Source of the DNA: Methylotenera_A sp031417915
GTDB taxonomy: Bacteria; Pseudomonadota; Gammaproteobacteria; Burkholderiales; Methylophilaceae
Length of the DNA stretch: 64,000 nucleotides
Assembly: GCA_031417915.1 (NCBI GenBank)
Contig: JANOWN010000011.1
Span: forward strand, 14,418 to 78,417
Direction: 5' to 3'
The translations under genes and the position numbers were made by a program. The notes beneath the pieces were generated by a model. The model was not told the origin of the DNA. It saw nothing but the letters and a program-made list of their open reading frames with translations, and made no database searches. Numbering within the stretch: position 1 is the stretch's first letter; every line of letters starts with the position of its first letter. Below are positions 35,940 to 45,223 of this stretch, piece by piece.

Positions 35940-35942
35940 CAT

Positions 35943-37136
35943 ATGAAAGCTATGATATTAGCCGCAGGTCGTGGCGAGCGCATGCGCCCATTGACGGATT
36001 TCACACCAAAACCTTTGCTAAAAGTAGGTGGCAAGCCGCTTATCGTTTGGCATTTAGAACGCTTAGCCCAAGCAGGCTTTAAAGACATTGTGATTAATCA
36101 CGCGCATTTAGGCGAGCAGATTGAGCAGGCGCTAGGCGATGGCGCGCAATGGGATATATCCATTCAATATTCACCAGAAAAAGTCGCGCTAGAAACTGCA
36201 GGCGGTATTGCCAATGCACTACATTTGCTGGGGAGTGAGTCGTTTTTAGTCGTCAATGGCGATACTTTTACTGAAATTGATTTTAAAAGTACAGAAAGGG
36301 TCTTCAAAAGCACTGCCCTGCAGCCCAGTGTCCATGCGGGTGCTGGGTATGCCTCAAAACTCGCACATTTGGTGTTAGTAGACAATCCACCGCAACACCC
36401 CAATGGTGATTTTGCCATTGAATTTAAAAGTCAGTCTGATGGCATGTTAAAAAACGATGGAACTAAAATGCTCACTTTCTCTGGTGTCGGCGTTTATCAT
36501 CCTGATTTGTTTAAAGGTATTGTAAAAGGTGAAGCCGCAAAACTAGCGCCTTTATTGCGTAAAGCGATTGACAACAATGCAGCCACAGCCCAGTATTATC
36601 AAGGGGTTTGGCACGATATTGGTACGCCAGAGCGTTTGGCATTGATAAACAATATAATTGACGCAAAAAGATTTTTTAATAATGTACCTCAAGAAGTTTT
36701 TGACATTTGGCTGACTGAATTTATTGAGGCTAGAGGTTGGCCACCAGAAGGCGTAAATTGGGATAATCTTTTAGGAGGCTATGCTCCAATTGAGTGGCAA
36801 AGTTTCAAATGGGAAAAGGTTTTAGTGGATTTAAGTCAGGTCAGTTGGAGTCAGCAGTCCATTCAGGTAATTAAGGGATTAGCGGATGCTAGGTTTGGCA
36901 AAGTTGATAATGCATACCAGAATATAGAGAATTCAGATATACGAATGAAAAATATTCATGACTATATTAAAAAAACTCGTAAATTACCTGGTGCTTTAAT
37001 CTTGATTAAAGATGATGCTTGGGTAATTATTGATGGATGCCACAGAATGGTTACATATGCTGGCTGGATTCAGGATAATGAATTTAAAAATAAAATAGAA
37101 CGCTCACAGTTAGCGTGGATTGCCACACCTGCCTAA
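35943..37136 (+). CDS. murU: MurU-type nucleotidyltransferase with extra C-terminal ParB-like domain
   Basis: Residues 1-237 are a MurNAc-1-phosphate uridylyltransferase: LAAGRGERMRPLT, KPLLKVGGKPLI, NGDTF, and GVGVY, ending GTPERLAL. MurU proteins normally stop near 230. Here about 160 residues follow, with no stop between, ending in VIIDGCHRMVTYAGW (about 360-374), a ParB/Srx-like signature (DGxHR). This part is more AT-rich and not part of MurU as known. Residues 124-136 fall on a dispersed-repeat copy. No Shine-Dalgarno is visible; the dRS3-like element replaces it. Confidence 0.88.
   Translation: MKAMILAAGRGERMRPLTDFTPKPLLKVGGKPLIVWHLERLAQAGFKDIVINHAHLGEQIEQALGDGAQWDISIQYSPEKVALETAGGIANALHLLGSESFLVVNGDTFTEIDFKSTERVFKSTALQPSVHAGAGYASKLAHLVLVDNPPQHPNGDFAIEFKSQSDGMLKNDGTKMLTFSGVGVYHPDLFKGIVKGEAAKLAPLLRKAIDNNAATAQYYQGVWHDIGTPERLALINNIIDAKRFFNNVPQEVFDIWLTEFIEARGWPPEGVNWDNLLGGYAPIEWQSFKWEKVLVDLSQVSWSQQSIQVIKGLADARFGKVDNAYQNIENSDIRMKNIHDYIKKTRKLPGALILIKDDAWVIIDGCHRMVTYAGWIQDNEFKNKIERSQLAWIATPA
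36314..36349 (-). repeat. dispersed CGCATGGATATTGG repeat, inside murU
   Basis: On the minus strand it reads CACCCGCATGGACACTGGGC followed by TGCAGGGCA, with the core diverged at two bases. In murU it gives ALQPSVHAGAG, directly before KLAHLVLV, a family motif. Confidence 0.65.
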
Positions 37137-37206
37137 TAGAATGGATGATGTTTGAACTCACTATATAAAATCACAGTCAACAGTTTAACCAGTTTGAGAG
37201 CACAAA

Positions 37207-38544
37207 ATGTCTGATTTAATTGAGTTTAGACGACGTCGCAGCCAACTTTTAAGTAAGATGAGTGAGGGCATTGCCATTGTTCCCACCGCGCCAGAGGTGA
37301 TTCGCAATCGTGATTCGCATTATCCATACCGTTTTGATAGTCACTTTTATTACCTCACCAGTTTTAAAGAGCCTGAGTCCCTGTTGGTGTTAATTGCAGG
37401 CAATTCACCTAAAAGTATATTATTTTGCCGCGATAAAGATATAGAGCGCGAGACTTGGGATGGCTTTCGCTTTGGGCCAGAAGCCGCAAAAATAGAGTTT
37501 GGCTTTGATGAAGCCTATAGCATCAGCCAGCTAGACGAGATGTTGCCAAAATTAATGGGCAACCAAGCCAAATTATTTTACAGTTTAGGCGCCAGTAGCG
37601 AATGGGATGTAAAAGTAACAGGCTGGCTAAACAAAGTGAAAGAGCAAGCGCGCACGGGTGTTTCTGCACCTGAGAGCGTTGTGGATGTGCGTCAATTGAT
37701 TGATGTGCAGCGTTTGCTAAAAACGCCTTATGAAATAGATTTAATGCGCAGAAGCGCCAATATTGCGGCGGGTGCGCATAATCGTGCAATGAAGTTTGTA
37801 GCTGGCAAATTTGTTAAGGCCAACCAAAATGAATACGATATAAAAGAAAATGAGGTCGTAGCCGAATTTTTACACGAGTTTTATAAAAATGGTTCGCAAT
37901 CGCCAGCCTACACCAGCATTGTTGCAGGTGGCGCCAATGCTTGTACGCTACATTACAACGCCAATAATTGTGTGCTGAATAATGGCGATTTATTGTTGAT
38001 TGATGCGGGCTGCGAGTTAGATGGTTATGCGTCTGACATCACACGTACTTTTCCTGTAAACGGTAAATTTTCACCAGCACAAAAGGATTTATATGAACTG
38101 GTGCTGGCCTCACAATTTGCCGCAATTGACGCAGCCAAGCCTGGCAATCATTGGAACGCGCCGCATGAAGCGGCGTTGGATGTGTTGGTGCAAGGCTTTA
38201 TTGAGTATGGGCTTTGCAAAGGTAGTAAAGAACAAGTGCTGGAGAGCGGCGAGTATCGCCAATTTTACATGCATCGCACTGGGCATTGGCTGGGTTTAGA
38301 CGTGCATGATGCAGGAGAATACAAAGATAAAGCAGGTAATTGGGCGTTGCTCGAAGCGGGGAACACATTGACTGTTGAGCCGGGTTGTTATGTGCGCCCA
38401 GCCGATAACGTGCCTGAACACTTTTGGAATATCGGCATTCGCATTGAAGATGACGTGTTAATAACTAAAACGGGCAACGAAGTGCTGACCAAAAACGCGG
38501 TGAAAAGCGTCGCGGACGTTGAAGCCTTGATGAAAAATGGCTGA
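37207..38544 (+). CDS. pepP: Xaa-Pro aminopeptidase
   Basis: Cytoplasmic M24B metallopeptidase removing N-terminal residues before proline. 445 residues: N-terminal creatinase-like domain with the HYPYRFDSHFYYLT motif, and pita-bread domain with metal ligands in DAGCELDGYASDITRTFP, HRTGHWLGLDVHD and TVEPGCY. It overlaps the start of ubiH by eight bases, the usual pepP-ubiH linkage. Confidence 0.95.
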   Translation: MSDLIEFRRRRSQLLSKMSEGIAIVPTAPEVIRNRDSHYPYRFDSHFYYLTSFKEPESLLVLIAGNSPKSILFCRDKDIERETWDGFRFGPEAAKIEFGFDEAYSISQLDEMLPKLMGNQAKLFYSLGASSEWDVKVTGWLNKVKEQARTGVSAPESVVDVRQLIDVQRLLKTPYEIDLMRRSANIAAGAHNRAMKFVAGKFVKANQNEYDIKENEVVAEFLHEFYKNGSQSPAYTSIVAGGANACTLHYNANNCVLNNGDLLLIDAGCELDGYASDITRTFPVNGKFSPAQKDLYELVLASQFAAIDAAKPGNHWNAPHEAALDVLVQGFIEYGLCKGSKEQVLESGEYRQFYMHRTGHWLGLDVHDAGEYKDKAGNWALLEAGNTLTVEPGCYVRPADNVPEHFWNIGIRIEDDVLITKTGNEVLTKNAVKSVADVEALMKNG

Positions 38545-39688
38545 GACAATTGTTATTGTAGGCAGTGGGCCAGTGGGTAGTGTTTTAGCGCTGGCGCTGC
38601 AACAGAAAAATATTCCTTTCATTATGCTAGAAGCGCGCGCAAAAGGCGCTTCGCATAAAGATAAACGCGCATTGGCGCTGTCTTATGGCAGCAGATTAAT
38701 CCTCGAAAAACTCGGTGTTTGGGACGCGGTCGAGGCAAAAGCGACGGCAATCAATACTATTCACATCTCACAACGCGGTGGGCTTGGGCGCACTAAACTC
38801 AATGCGGCAGACCACAATTTACCTGCAATTGGCTATGTGCTGCCCTATGGCGCGCTGACGCAGGCCTTGGATACAAACTTAGATGAAAAGCAAGTGCAAT
38901 ACGAGGCGGAAGCCATGGAAATCAAGCCTAGCGAGCCATTTGCACAAGTTGTTTTTAATCAACAGAACGAAGTGAAAGCTTTAGAAAGTGCGCTGCTGGT
39001 GATTGCCGATGGTGGCCGCAGCTTGGGCGAAATTGATGGCATTGAACGCGAAACCAAGGAATACGGCCACGATGCGCTGGTGACAAAAGTGCGCGCTGAA
39101 TTACCGCACAACAATGTCGCATATGAGCGCTTTACGCCGCAAGGCCCAATGGCGCTTTTACCTAATGGCTCTCGCGACTTCTCTTTAGTTTGGACTGGCC
39201 TGCAGACCAATATCCATGCGCTTGCTGGCTTGGATGATTTAGAGTTTTTAAAGCAATTACATAAAGCTTTTGGCGATCGCGTTGGCAAGTTTTTGAGTGT
39301 GGAAAAGCGCATGTGTTTTCCGCTTAAACTCAGCACAATTAAGCCAGCCACTGCGCCACATCTGGCCGTGATTGGTAACGCCGCACAAACCATGCACCCA
39401 GTTGCTGGGCAAGGTTTTAATGTGGGTTTGCGTGACGCGTTGACGCTGGCAGATTTAATCACCAATGAATCAGCAACCGAGCTGGGATCCGCACCAATGC
39501 TAGCGGCTTACAGTAAGCTGCGTAGCCGCGATGTGAAAGGCGGCGTACTATTTACAGATTTGCTAGTCAATGTGTTTGGCAACGAAATCATCGGCCTGCA
39601 AGCCGCACGGGGATTGGGTCTTGGCGCACTCGAATTAATGATGCCAATCAAAAACAGGTTGGTTTGCAAAATGAGTTTTGGCAAATGA
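38537..39688 (+). CDS. ubiH: UbiH-type ubiquinone-ring hydroxylase
   Basis: FAD-dependent aromatic hydroxylase of ubiquinone synthesis. 383 residues with the N-terminal dinucleotide fold IVGSGPVGSVLALALQ, the LVIADGGRS region, and FAD motif GNAAQTMHPVAGQGFNVGLRD. Residues 220-232 (GLQTNIHALAG) are encoded by a repeat copy, without an evident change in length. Overlaps pepP and the next hydroxylase gene. Confidence 0.93.
   Translation: MAETIVIVGSGPVGSVLALALQQKNIPFIMLEARAKGASHKDKRALALSYGSRLILEKLGVWDAVEAKATAINTIHISQRGGLGRTKLNAADHNLPAIGYVLPYGALTQALDTNLDEKQVQYEAEAMEIKPSEPFAQVVFNQQNEVKALESALLVIADGGRSLGEIDGIERETKEYGHDALVTKVRAELPHNNVAYERFTPQGPMALLPNGSRDFSLVWTGLQTNIHALAGLDDLEFLKQLHKAFGDRVGKFLSVEKRMCFPLKLSTIKPATAPHLAVIGNAAQTMHPVAGQGFNVGLRDALTLADLITNESATELGSAPMLAAYSKLRSRDVKGGVLFTDLLVNVFGNEIIGLQAARGLGLGALELMMPIKNRLVCKMSFGK
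39196..39231 (-). repeat. dispersed CGCATGGATATTGG repeat, inside ubiH
   Basis: On the minus strand it reads GCGCATGGATATTGGTCTGC followed by AGGCCA, with a full right arm. Encodes LQTNIHAL in the hydroxylase. Confidence 0.75.
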
Positions 39689-40854
39689 CGAAAATGATAG
39701 ACGCCGATATTATTGTAGTTGGCGCTGGCTTGGTGGGCTTATCCGCCACTATTGCGCTTGCAAAACAGCACAAAAAAGTGGTTTTGGTGGACGCTAAAAA
39801 ACCAGAAATCACCAAACAATCTGCCTGGGATGAACGTATTTACGCACTTACACCTGGCTCGGAAGCTTGGTTGGAGAGTTTGGAAGTTTGGCAGCATGTA
39901 GATGCAAGCCGCGTGAATGCGATTCATGCGATGCATTTGTGGGATGATAATAATGAAAAATTGGTGTTGAGCGACAATGATGCCAATTTGTCAAAATTGG
40001 GCGTGATTGTTGAAAATCAAAACTTGATGCATGCGCTTTGGCAACAAATAAATGCCTTAGATGTGACCGTGATCACAGACGTGAAATGTTCATATTTGGA
40101 GAATACAATTCATAATGTTGCGCTGGGTTTAGCAGATAACACGAAAATTTCTTCAAGGTTACTAATCGCTGCAGATAGCGTGAATTCTTGGGTTCGGGGG
40201 CAAGCAGGAATTACTGTGAAGCAAAAAAACTTTTATCAAACTGCAATCGTAGCGAATTTTTTAGCTGAAAAAAGTCATCAAAATATTGCAAGGCAATGGT
40301 TTGCGCCTCACGAAACCTTGGCTTTGTTGCCGTTAGTCGGGAAAAATGTATCGTTAGTCTGGTCGGTGTTAACCGAAACGGCCGATGAGCTGTTAAGGTT
40401 GTCAAGTGATGCACTGGCAGAAAAGGTTGCACAGCAAGCTAAGTATGCGCTTGGCGATTTACAGCCAATAGGCAAAACACTTTCGTTTGCGCTGAATCAG
40501 CAAACCCCAACGCAGCTCATCGCGGAGCGTGTGGTGTTGGTGGGGGATGCGGCACACCAGATTCACCCGATGGCTGGACAGGGTGTGAATGTGGGCTTTA
40601 GAGATGTGATGGCGATTGAAGCGCTTATTGCAAATGCGCATGGCATGCGAGATATTGGCGAATTTGCGTTTTTACGGCAATATGAGCGCGTGCGCGGCAT
40701 GGATATTGCCACAATGAATATGTTGACGACAGGGCTAGATTACTTGTTTGCGAGTGATAGCGTGATGGTTAAAAAGGCTACAAATTGGGGTTTGCGGCAA
40801 CTAAATGGCCAAAGGACAATCAAAAAATTATTAATACAACAAGCGACTGCATAA
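39685..40854 (+). CDS. second UbiH/UbiF/UbiI-family FAD hydroxylase
   Basis: About 389 residues with IIVVGAGLVGLSATIALAKQ, the DxxNSWVR segment after LLIAADSV, and GDAAHQIHPMAGQGVNVGFRD. It belongs to the ubiquinone hydroxylase family; which ring carbon it acts on (C1, C5, C6) cannot be told. Start ATG 39685 overlaps the ubiH stop by four bases; the longer frame from 39664 has no support. Likely a partner of the upstream gene in making the fully substituted quinone ring. Confidence 0.9.
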   Translation: MTKMIDADIIVVGAGLVGLSATIALAKQHKKVVLVDAKKPEITKQSAWDERIYALTPGSEAWLESLEVWQHVDASRVNAIHAMHLWDDNNEKLVLSDNDANLSKLGVIVENQNLMHALWQQINALDVTVITDVKCSYLENTIHNVALGLADNTKISSRLLIAADSVNSWVRGQAGITVKQKNFYQTAIVANFLAEKSHQNIARQWFAPHETLALLPLVGKNVSLVWSVLTETADELLRLSSDALAEKVAQQAKYALGDLQPIGKTLSFALNQQTPTQLIAERVVLVGDAAHQIHPMAGQGVNVGFRDVMAIEALIANAHGMRDIGEFAFLRQYERVRGMDIATMNMLTTGLDYLFASDSVMVKKATNWGLRQLNGQRTIKKLLIQQATA

Positions 40855-40875
40855 GTGGCTGAATAGAAAGAAAAA

Positions 40876-41601
40876 ATGAGATTAACTTTAAAAAAATTAG
40901 CGGTAGTTTCTTTATTGGCAATAAGCCAGTTTGCGCTCGCAGATGAAGCCAGCCTTAAAAAAGCCATTGAGGCGGCTTACCCGAAATTTAAAGTGGAAAG
41001 TGTCATCAAAACGCCTTATGCAGGCTTGTACGAGGTTTTTATGGGCGGGCAAATTGTTTATACCGATGAAAAGCTGACTTTTTTAATCGCTGAAGGCCGC
41101 TTGGTTGACCCGAAAACTAAAAAAGATGTGACGGGTGAGCGCATGGAGGAGCTGACTAAGGTTGATTTTAATAGCTTGCCGCTAGAGCAAGCTATTAAAG
41201 TAGTTAAAGGAAACGGCAGTCGCAAATTAGTCGTGTTTTCTGATGTGGATTGTCCATTTTGTAAGAAGTTAGAACAAAATGAATTAACAAATATTGATAA
41301 TGTGACGGTCTATACATTTTTATACCCCATTGAGCAATTACACCCTGACGCAGCGAATAAATCGAAGTCGATTTGGTGTGCGAGCAATCGCGTAAAAGCT
41401 TGGAATGACTGGATATTTAATAACAAACTACCTGCATCAGCTGCAAATTGCGAGGTACCGTTAGAGCGTGTGGGCGAGCTGGCGCGCAAAATGGGCGTAA
41501 CCAGCACACCAACGCTAATTTTCTCAGATGGCAGACGTATGCTAGGCGCGCAGCCGTATAAAGAGATTGAAAAGTATTTGTTAGCGGCTGCTAAAAAATA
41601 A
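40876..41601 (+). CDS. dsbC: thiol:disulfide interchange protein DsbC
   Basis: Periplasmic disulfide isomerase. 241 residues: signal peptide ending FALA, N-terminal dimerisation domain, and thioredoxin fold with CPFC active site in DVDCPFCKKL and cis-Pro in TSTPTLIF. It comes straight after the ubi genes and is ended by a strong terminator. Confidence 0.95.
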   Translation: MRLTLKKLAVVSLLAISQFALADEASLKKAIEAAYPKFKVESVIKTPYAGLYEVFMGGQIVYTDEKLTFLIAEGRLVDPKTKKDVTGERMEELTKVDFNSLPLEQAIKVVKGNGSRKLVVFSDVDCPFCKKLEQNELTNIDNVTVYTFLYPIEQLHPDAANKSKSIWCASNRVKAWNDWIFNNKLPASAANCEVPLERVGELARKMGVTSTPTLIFSDGRRMLGAQPYKEIEKYLLAAAKK

Positions 41602-41613
41602 GCTGAGTAGAAT

Positions 41614-41653
41614 AAAAAAAGGGTGAAATTCTTGTGGAATTTCCCCCTTTTTT
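41614..41653. terminator. bidirectional intrinsic terminator between dsbC and pilC
   Basis: GAAATTC (41625-41631) pairs with GAATTTC (41637-41643) around TTGTG; a GGG/CCC step and A/T runs extend the stem on both sides. Confidence 0.85.
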
Positions 41654-41667
41654 GCGAGTAATTGAGA

Positions 41668-42882
41668 CTATCCTACTGCCGCACCCATTTTGAATATTGG
41701 CATGTACATGGCAACCACTAAGCCACCAATTATAGTGCCTAACACTACCATAATCACGGGTTCCATTAAGCTGGACATGGCATCTACCGCATCATCTACC
41801 TCAGCCTCATAAAAGTCAGCGACTTTACTGAGCATAGAATCTAGTGCGCCAGACTCTTCACCAATTGCCGTCATCTGTAACACCATGTTTGGAAATACTT
41901 GCGCATTTTGCATGGCAACAGTCAGGCTGGTGCCCGTGCTAATTTCACTTTGAATTCTTTTAGTGGCATCGTAATACACACGATTTCCCGAGGCTCCAGC
42001 TACAGAATCCAATGCTTCAACTAATGGTACGCCAGCAGAGAACATGGTTGACAGTGTACGTGCAAATCTTGCAATGGTCGCTTTGCGAATGATCTCACCA
42101 ATAATGGGCAGTTTAAGCATGAGCCTGTCCATGGTGGATTGCATTTTTTCAGAACGCTTCCAAGTGTAGAAGAAGAACCACAAGCCGCCGCCAATGGAGC
42201 CAAAAATGGCCCACCAGTAAGATACAAAAAATTCAGAAATGGCCATTACAAATAAAGTTGGACCAGGCAAGTCGGCACCAAAGCTAGAAAACAATTCCTT
42301 AAATGCAGGGATGACAAAAATCATGATGACTGCAACAATGGCAAAGGCCACCACAATAATTGAAATTGGATAAAACAAGGCAGACTTAATCTTGCCTTTG
42401 ATAGCCATAATTTTTTCTTTGTATGTCGCTAAGCGGTCAAGCAAAGTATCTAAAATACCTGCTTGTTCGCCAGCGCCAACTAAGTTGCAAAATAGATTAT
42501 CAAAATACAGTGGATATTTGCGGAAAGAGGCGCTTAAGCTACTACCAGTTTCTACATCGGCTTTAATATCGCCGAGTAATTTGGCAACTGCAGGATTGCT
42601 ATGACCTTTGCCAACAATATCAAAAGCTTGCAGTAATGGCACGCCAGCTTTCATCATGGTGGCGAGTTGGCGCGTAAATAGCGTTATGTCTTTATCAGTA
42701 ACTTTGCCTTTACTGGCAAATGCGCTCTGTTTTTTAACTTTAGTAACAGTAATGCCTTGGCGCCTGAGCGTTGCGCTGACGAAGGAGTCGCCCGCGGCGC
42801 GCATTTCGCCCTTAATGACTTTACCTTTTTTATCTTTACCTTCCCAAAGGTAGGTAATTTGTTTAGTTGCTGTCGCTGCCAT
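41668..42882 (-). CDS. pilC: type IV pilus inner-membrane platform protein PilC
   Basis: 404 residues with two T2SSF domains (about 70-190 and 270-395) and three membrane helices. It is the platform on which PilB acts to assemble pilins. Seen: FTRQLATMMKAGVPLLQAFDIV and ARTLSTMFSAGVPLVEALDSVA, the paired motif of the family. 57 bases downstream of pilB; pilD does not follow, as it does in many clusters. Confidence 0.96.
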   Translation of the reverse strand: MAATATKQITYLWEGKDKKGKVIKGEMRAAGDSFVSATLRRQGITVTKVKKQSAFASKGKVTDKDITLFTRQLATMMKAGVPLLQAFDIVGKGHSNPAVAKLLGDIKADVETGSSLSASFRKYPLYFDNLFCNLVGAGEQAGILDTLLDRLATYKEKIMAIKGKIKSALFYPISIIVVAFAIVAVIMIFVIPAFKELFSSFGADLPGPTLFVMAISEFFVSYWWAIFGSIGGGLWFFFYTWKRSEKMQSTMDRLMLKLPIIGEIIRKATIARFARTLSTMFSAGVPLVEALDSVAGASGNRVYYDATKRIQSEISTGTSLTVAMQNAQVFPNMVLQMTAIGEESGALDSMLSKVADFYEAEVDDAVDAMSSLMEPVIMVVLGTIIGGLVVAMYMPIFKMGAAVG

Positions 42883-42939
42883 ATTGCATCCTTAGTTAAA
42901 TATGCAAATTCAGTTTAAATTTTATTATTTATTGCGTTT

Positions 42940-44655
42940 TTATTCATTGGTGCACGACTCTACTTCAGCCATTGAAGTTAAGCCTTGCATCGCCTTAAGC
43001 ACACCAGATCGGCGCAAATCATTCACGCCTTCTAGTTTTGCTTGGTCGGCAATGTCGTGCGCTGTGCCGTGCTTCATGATAATGCGCGAAATCGCGTCGG
43101 TCACAGGCATCACTTGATAGATGCCGACACGGCCCTTGTAGCCATTATTGCATAGTTCACAGCCGTCTTCTTTTGGGCCATACAGTTGAAATTTTTCTTT
43201 AAAGTCTTCCTCGATAAAGCCAACTTCCAGTAAGGCTTCTTTTGGGATTTCGATGGGCACTTTACAGTTCTTGCATAGTCTGCGAGCTAGGCGCTGTGCG
43301 GTGATTAGCGATACCGCAGAGGCAATATTAAACGGCGCAACGCCCATATTCATCAAGCGGGTGAGCGTGGCTGGCGCATCGTTGGTGTGCAAAGTAGAAA
43401 GTACCATATGACCAGTCGATGCAGCTTTAATCGCCATATCGGCAGTTTCTAAATCGCGAATTTCACCAATCATGATAATGTCAGGATCTTGCCGTAAAAA
43501 TGATTTTAGCGCCACCGCAAATGTAAGGCCTTGCTTATCGTTCACATTCACTTGGTTGATGCCAGCCAGTGGAATTTCGCAAGGGTCTTCCGCCGTTGCA
43601 ATATTCACACCAGGATTATTTAAAATATTTAGACAAGTGTAAAGCGAAACCGTTTTACCAGAGCCAGTGGGCCCAGTCACCAACACCAAACCATATGGGC
43701 GGCTGACGGCAGATAGCAACGCATCTTTTTGTGCTGGCTCATAGCCGAGCGCTTCAATACCAAGCGTGGCGCTGGTTGGATCCAAAATACGCATCACGAT
43801 TTTTTCGCCGTGAATCAGCGGCAGCGTACTCACGCGGAAATCAATGGTGCGGCTCTTAGAGAGCACCAATTTCATGCGGCCATCTTGCGGAATGCGCTTT
43901 TCAGAAATATCTAGGCTGGAAATCACCTTAATGCGTGAAGCCAGTTTATCTTTAATGGCTAGTGGCGGCTGCGCAACTTCTTTCAAGATGCCATCAACGC
44001 GATAACGAATGCGGTAAAACTTCTCATAGGGTTCAAAATGCAAGTCGGATGCGCCTATGTTGATGGCGTCTAGCAGCATTTTATTTAAAAATTTAACAAC
44101 TGGCGCATCGTCAACTTCTTGGGTATCGGCTTCTATTTCCTCATCACCAGAGCCCATATCAAGGTCAAAATCGCCGTCGGTATCTAGCGAAGTCATTGAA
44201 GTATCTTTAGACTCAACTATTCTGTCTATCCATTTACCCAGCTTGTCATCTTCTACCACCACTGGTGAGAGTGTCATGCCCATTTGGAACTGAACGCTAT
44301 CTAAAGCATGCAAATTAGTGGGGTCAGAAATGGCCACAAATAACACGTTGTTTTGATTGCGTAATGCAATCACACGATTGGCTTGCATCAGTTTTAAATC
44401 GATGGATTTAACAGGCAAATAATCTGCGTTGAAGGCGTCTAGATTGAGGTATGGAAATCCAAAAGAGCGCGAAGAAGTTTCGGCAATTTTCTCGGCAGAA
44501 ATTTTTCTGCTGAGAATAGCTTGTGTTACAAAAGGACTCTTAACCGTGTTGGCTTGCCCTTGAATAATATTGGCTTCGCTTTCGGTGAGCAAATTCTCTT
44601 GCACCAACATACGCGCAAGACCACTTAATTTGATAAATGTTGCTGTTGCCGCCAT
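42940..44655 (-). CDS. pilB: type IV pilus assembly ATPase PilB
   Basis: Hexameric extension motor. 571 residues: N-terminal MshEN-type domain, Walker A GPTGSGKTVS, Asp box, Walker B IMIGEIRD, His box STLHTNDA, and a four-Cys zinc site (CKNCK, CELC). Drives pilin polymerisation with PilC. The pilin at 61.7-62.1 kb is a probable substrate. Confidence 0.97.
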   Translation of the reverse strand: MAATATFIKLSGLARMLVQENLLTESEANIIQGQANTVKSPFVTQAILSRKISAEKIAETSSRSFGFPYLNLDAFNADYLPVKSIDLKLMQANRVIALRNQNNVLFVAISDPTNLHALDSVQFQMGMTLSPVVVEDDKLGKWIDRIVESKDTSMTSLDTDGDFDLDMGSGDEEIEADTQEVDDAPVVKFLNKMLLDAINIGASDLHFEPYEKFYRIRYRVDGILKEVAQPPLAIKDKLASRIKVISSLDISEKRIPQDGRMKLVLSKSRTIDFRVSTLPLIHGEKIVMRILDPTSATLGIEALGYEPAQKDALLSAVSRPYGLVLVTGPTGSGKTVSLYTCLNILNNPGVNIATAEDPCEIPLAGINQVNVNDKQGLTFAVALKSFLRQDPDIIMIGEIRDLETADMAIKAASTGHMVLSTLHTNDAPATLTRLMNMGVAPFNIASAVSLITAQRLARRLCKNCKVPIEIPKEALLEVGFIEEDFKEKFQLYGPKEDGCELCNNGYKGRVGIYQVMPVTDAISRIIMKHGTAHDIADQAKLEGVNDLRRSGVLKAMQGLTSMAEVESCTNE

Positions 44656-44876
44656 TAGTAATTACTCACCTTATTTTAGCTTTTAATCTAGTTAATTATC
44701 TATTGTATTTAAACTATTGTAATTAAACAATATTTTTAAAACATTAACAATATTTTAGTTTGATGTAATAATGCACTTTAACATTTTTTTTGTAAAGAAA
44801 TTGCTGCTTTTTTTACAATTTTTAATCTATATTTAATGGAAATGGTTGTTTTTTATGCAACATAAAGTAAACACAC
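44656..44876. other. AT-rich intergenic DNA between pilB and the cold-shock gene
   Basis: Together with the leader to 45003 this is about 350 bases without a gene. It is very AT-rich with several A and T runs. It must hold the pilB promoter on the minus strand, but no convincing box pair was found. No ORF, tRNA or repeat is seen. Confidence 0.5.
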
Positions 44877-44905
44877 TTGACTTTTTATAATCCGTCACCT
44901 ATAAA
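44877..44905 (+). promoter_or_regulatory. sigma-70 promoter and leader of the cold-shock gene
   Basis: TTGACT (44877-44882) and TATAAA (44900-44905) are 17 bases apart, a near-consensus pair. Transcription starting near 44912 gives a leader of about 90 bases. A small hairpin (CACCTAT-N7-ATAGGTG) overlaps the -10 and start area. Long leaders are typical of cold-shock mRNAs. Confidence 0.7.
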
Positions 44906-45003
44906 GTGCATAGGTGTTTGAATCTTTTAGCTTTAATTTTTAGAATCAAACGTTTTGGGGCGCAAGCTCTGGGGTAAATAACTTGTTATGTAAGGATGTT
45001 GAA

Positions 45004-45207
45004 ATGGCACTAGGCACCGTAAAATGGTTTAATGATTCAAAAGGCTTTGGTTTTATTACGCCAGATGATGGTGGCGATGATTTATTCGCGCATTTTTCTG
45101 CGATTGTAGAAGCGGGTTACAAAAGTCTAAAAGAAGGTCAGCGCGTGAGCTTTGAAGTGACGGAAGGCCCAAAAGGCAAGCAAGCTTCCAATATACAAAA
45201 AGCATAA
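45004..45207 (+). CDS. cold-shock domain protein
   Basis: A 67-residue single-CSD nucleic-acid-binding protein of the CspA family. RNP1 (KGFGFI) and RNP2 (LFAHF) are both present. ATG at 45004 is chosen because AAGGA lies 7 bases before it and the family begins MALGTVKWFN-like. Acts as an RNA chaperone; whether it is cold induced cannot be told. Confidence 0.95.
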   Translation: MALGTVKWFNDSKGFGFITPDDGGDDLFAHFSAIVEAGYKSLKEGQRVSFEVTEGPKGKQASNIQKA

Positions 45208-45223
45208 ATTTTTCAAAGTCTTA

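Noticed and set aside
40695..40712. GGCATGGATATTGCCAC inside the second ubiquinone hydroxylase, like the repeat core
   Set aside because: Only 14 bases match and no arm is present. It encodes RGMDIATMN, a segment with residues conserved in the enzyme family, so chance is enough.
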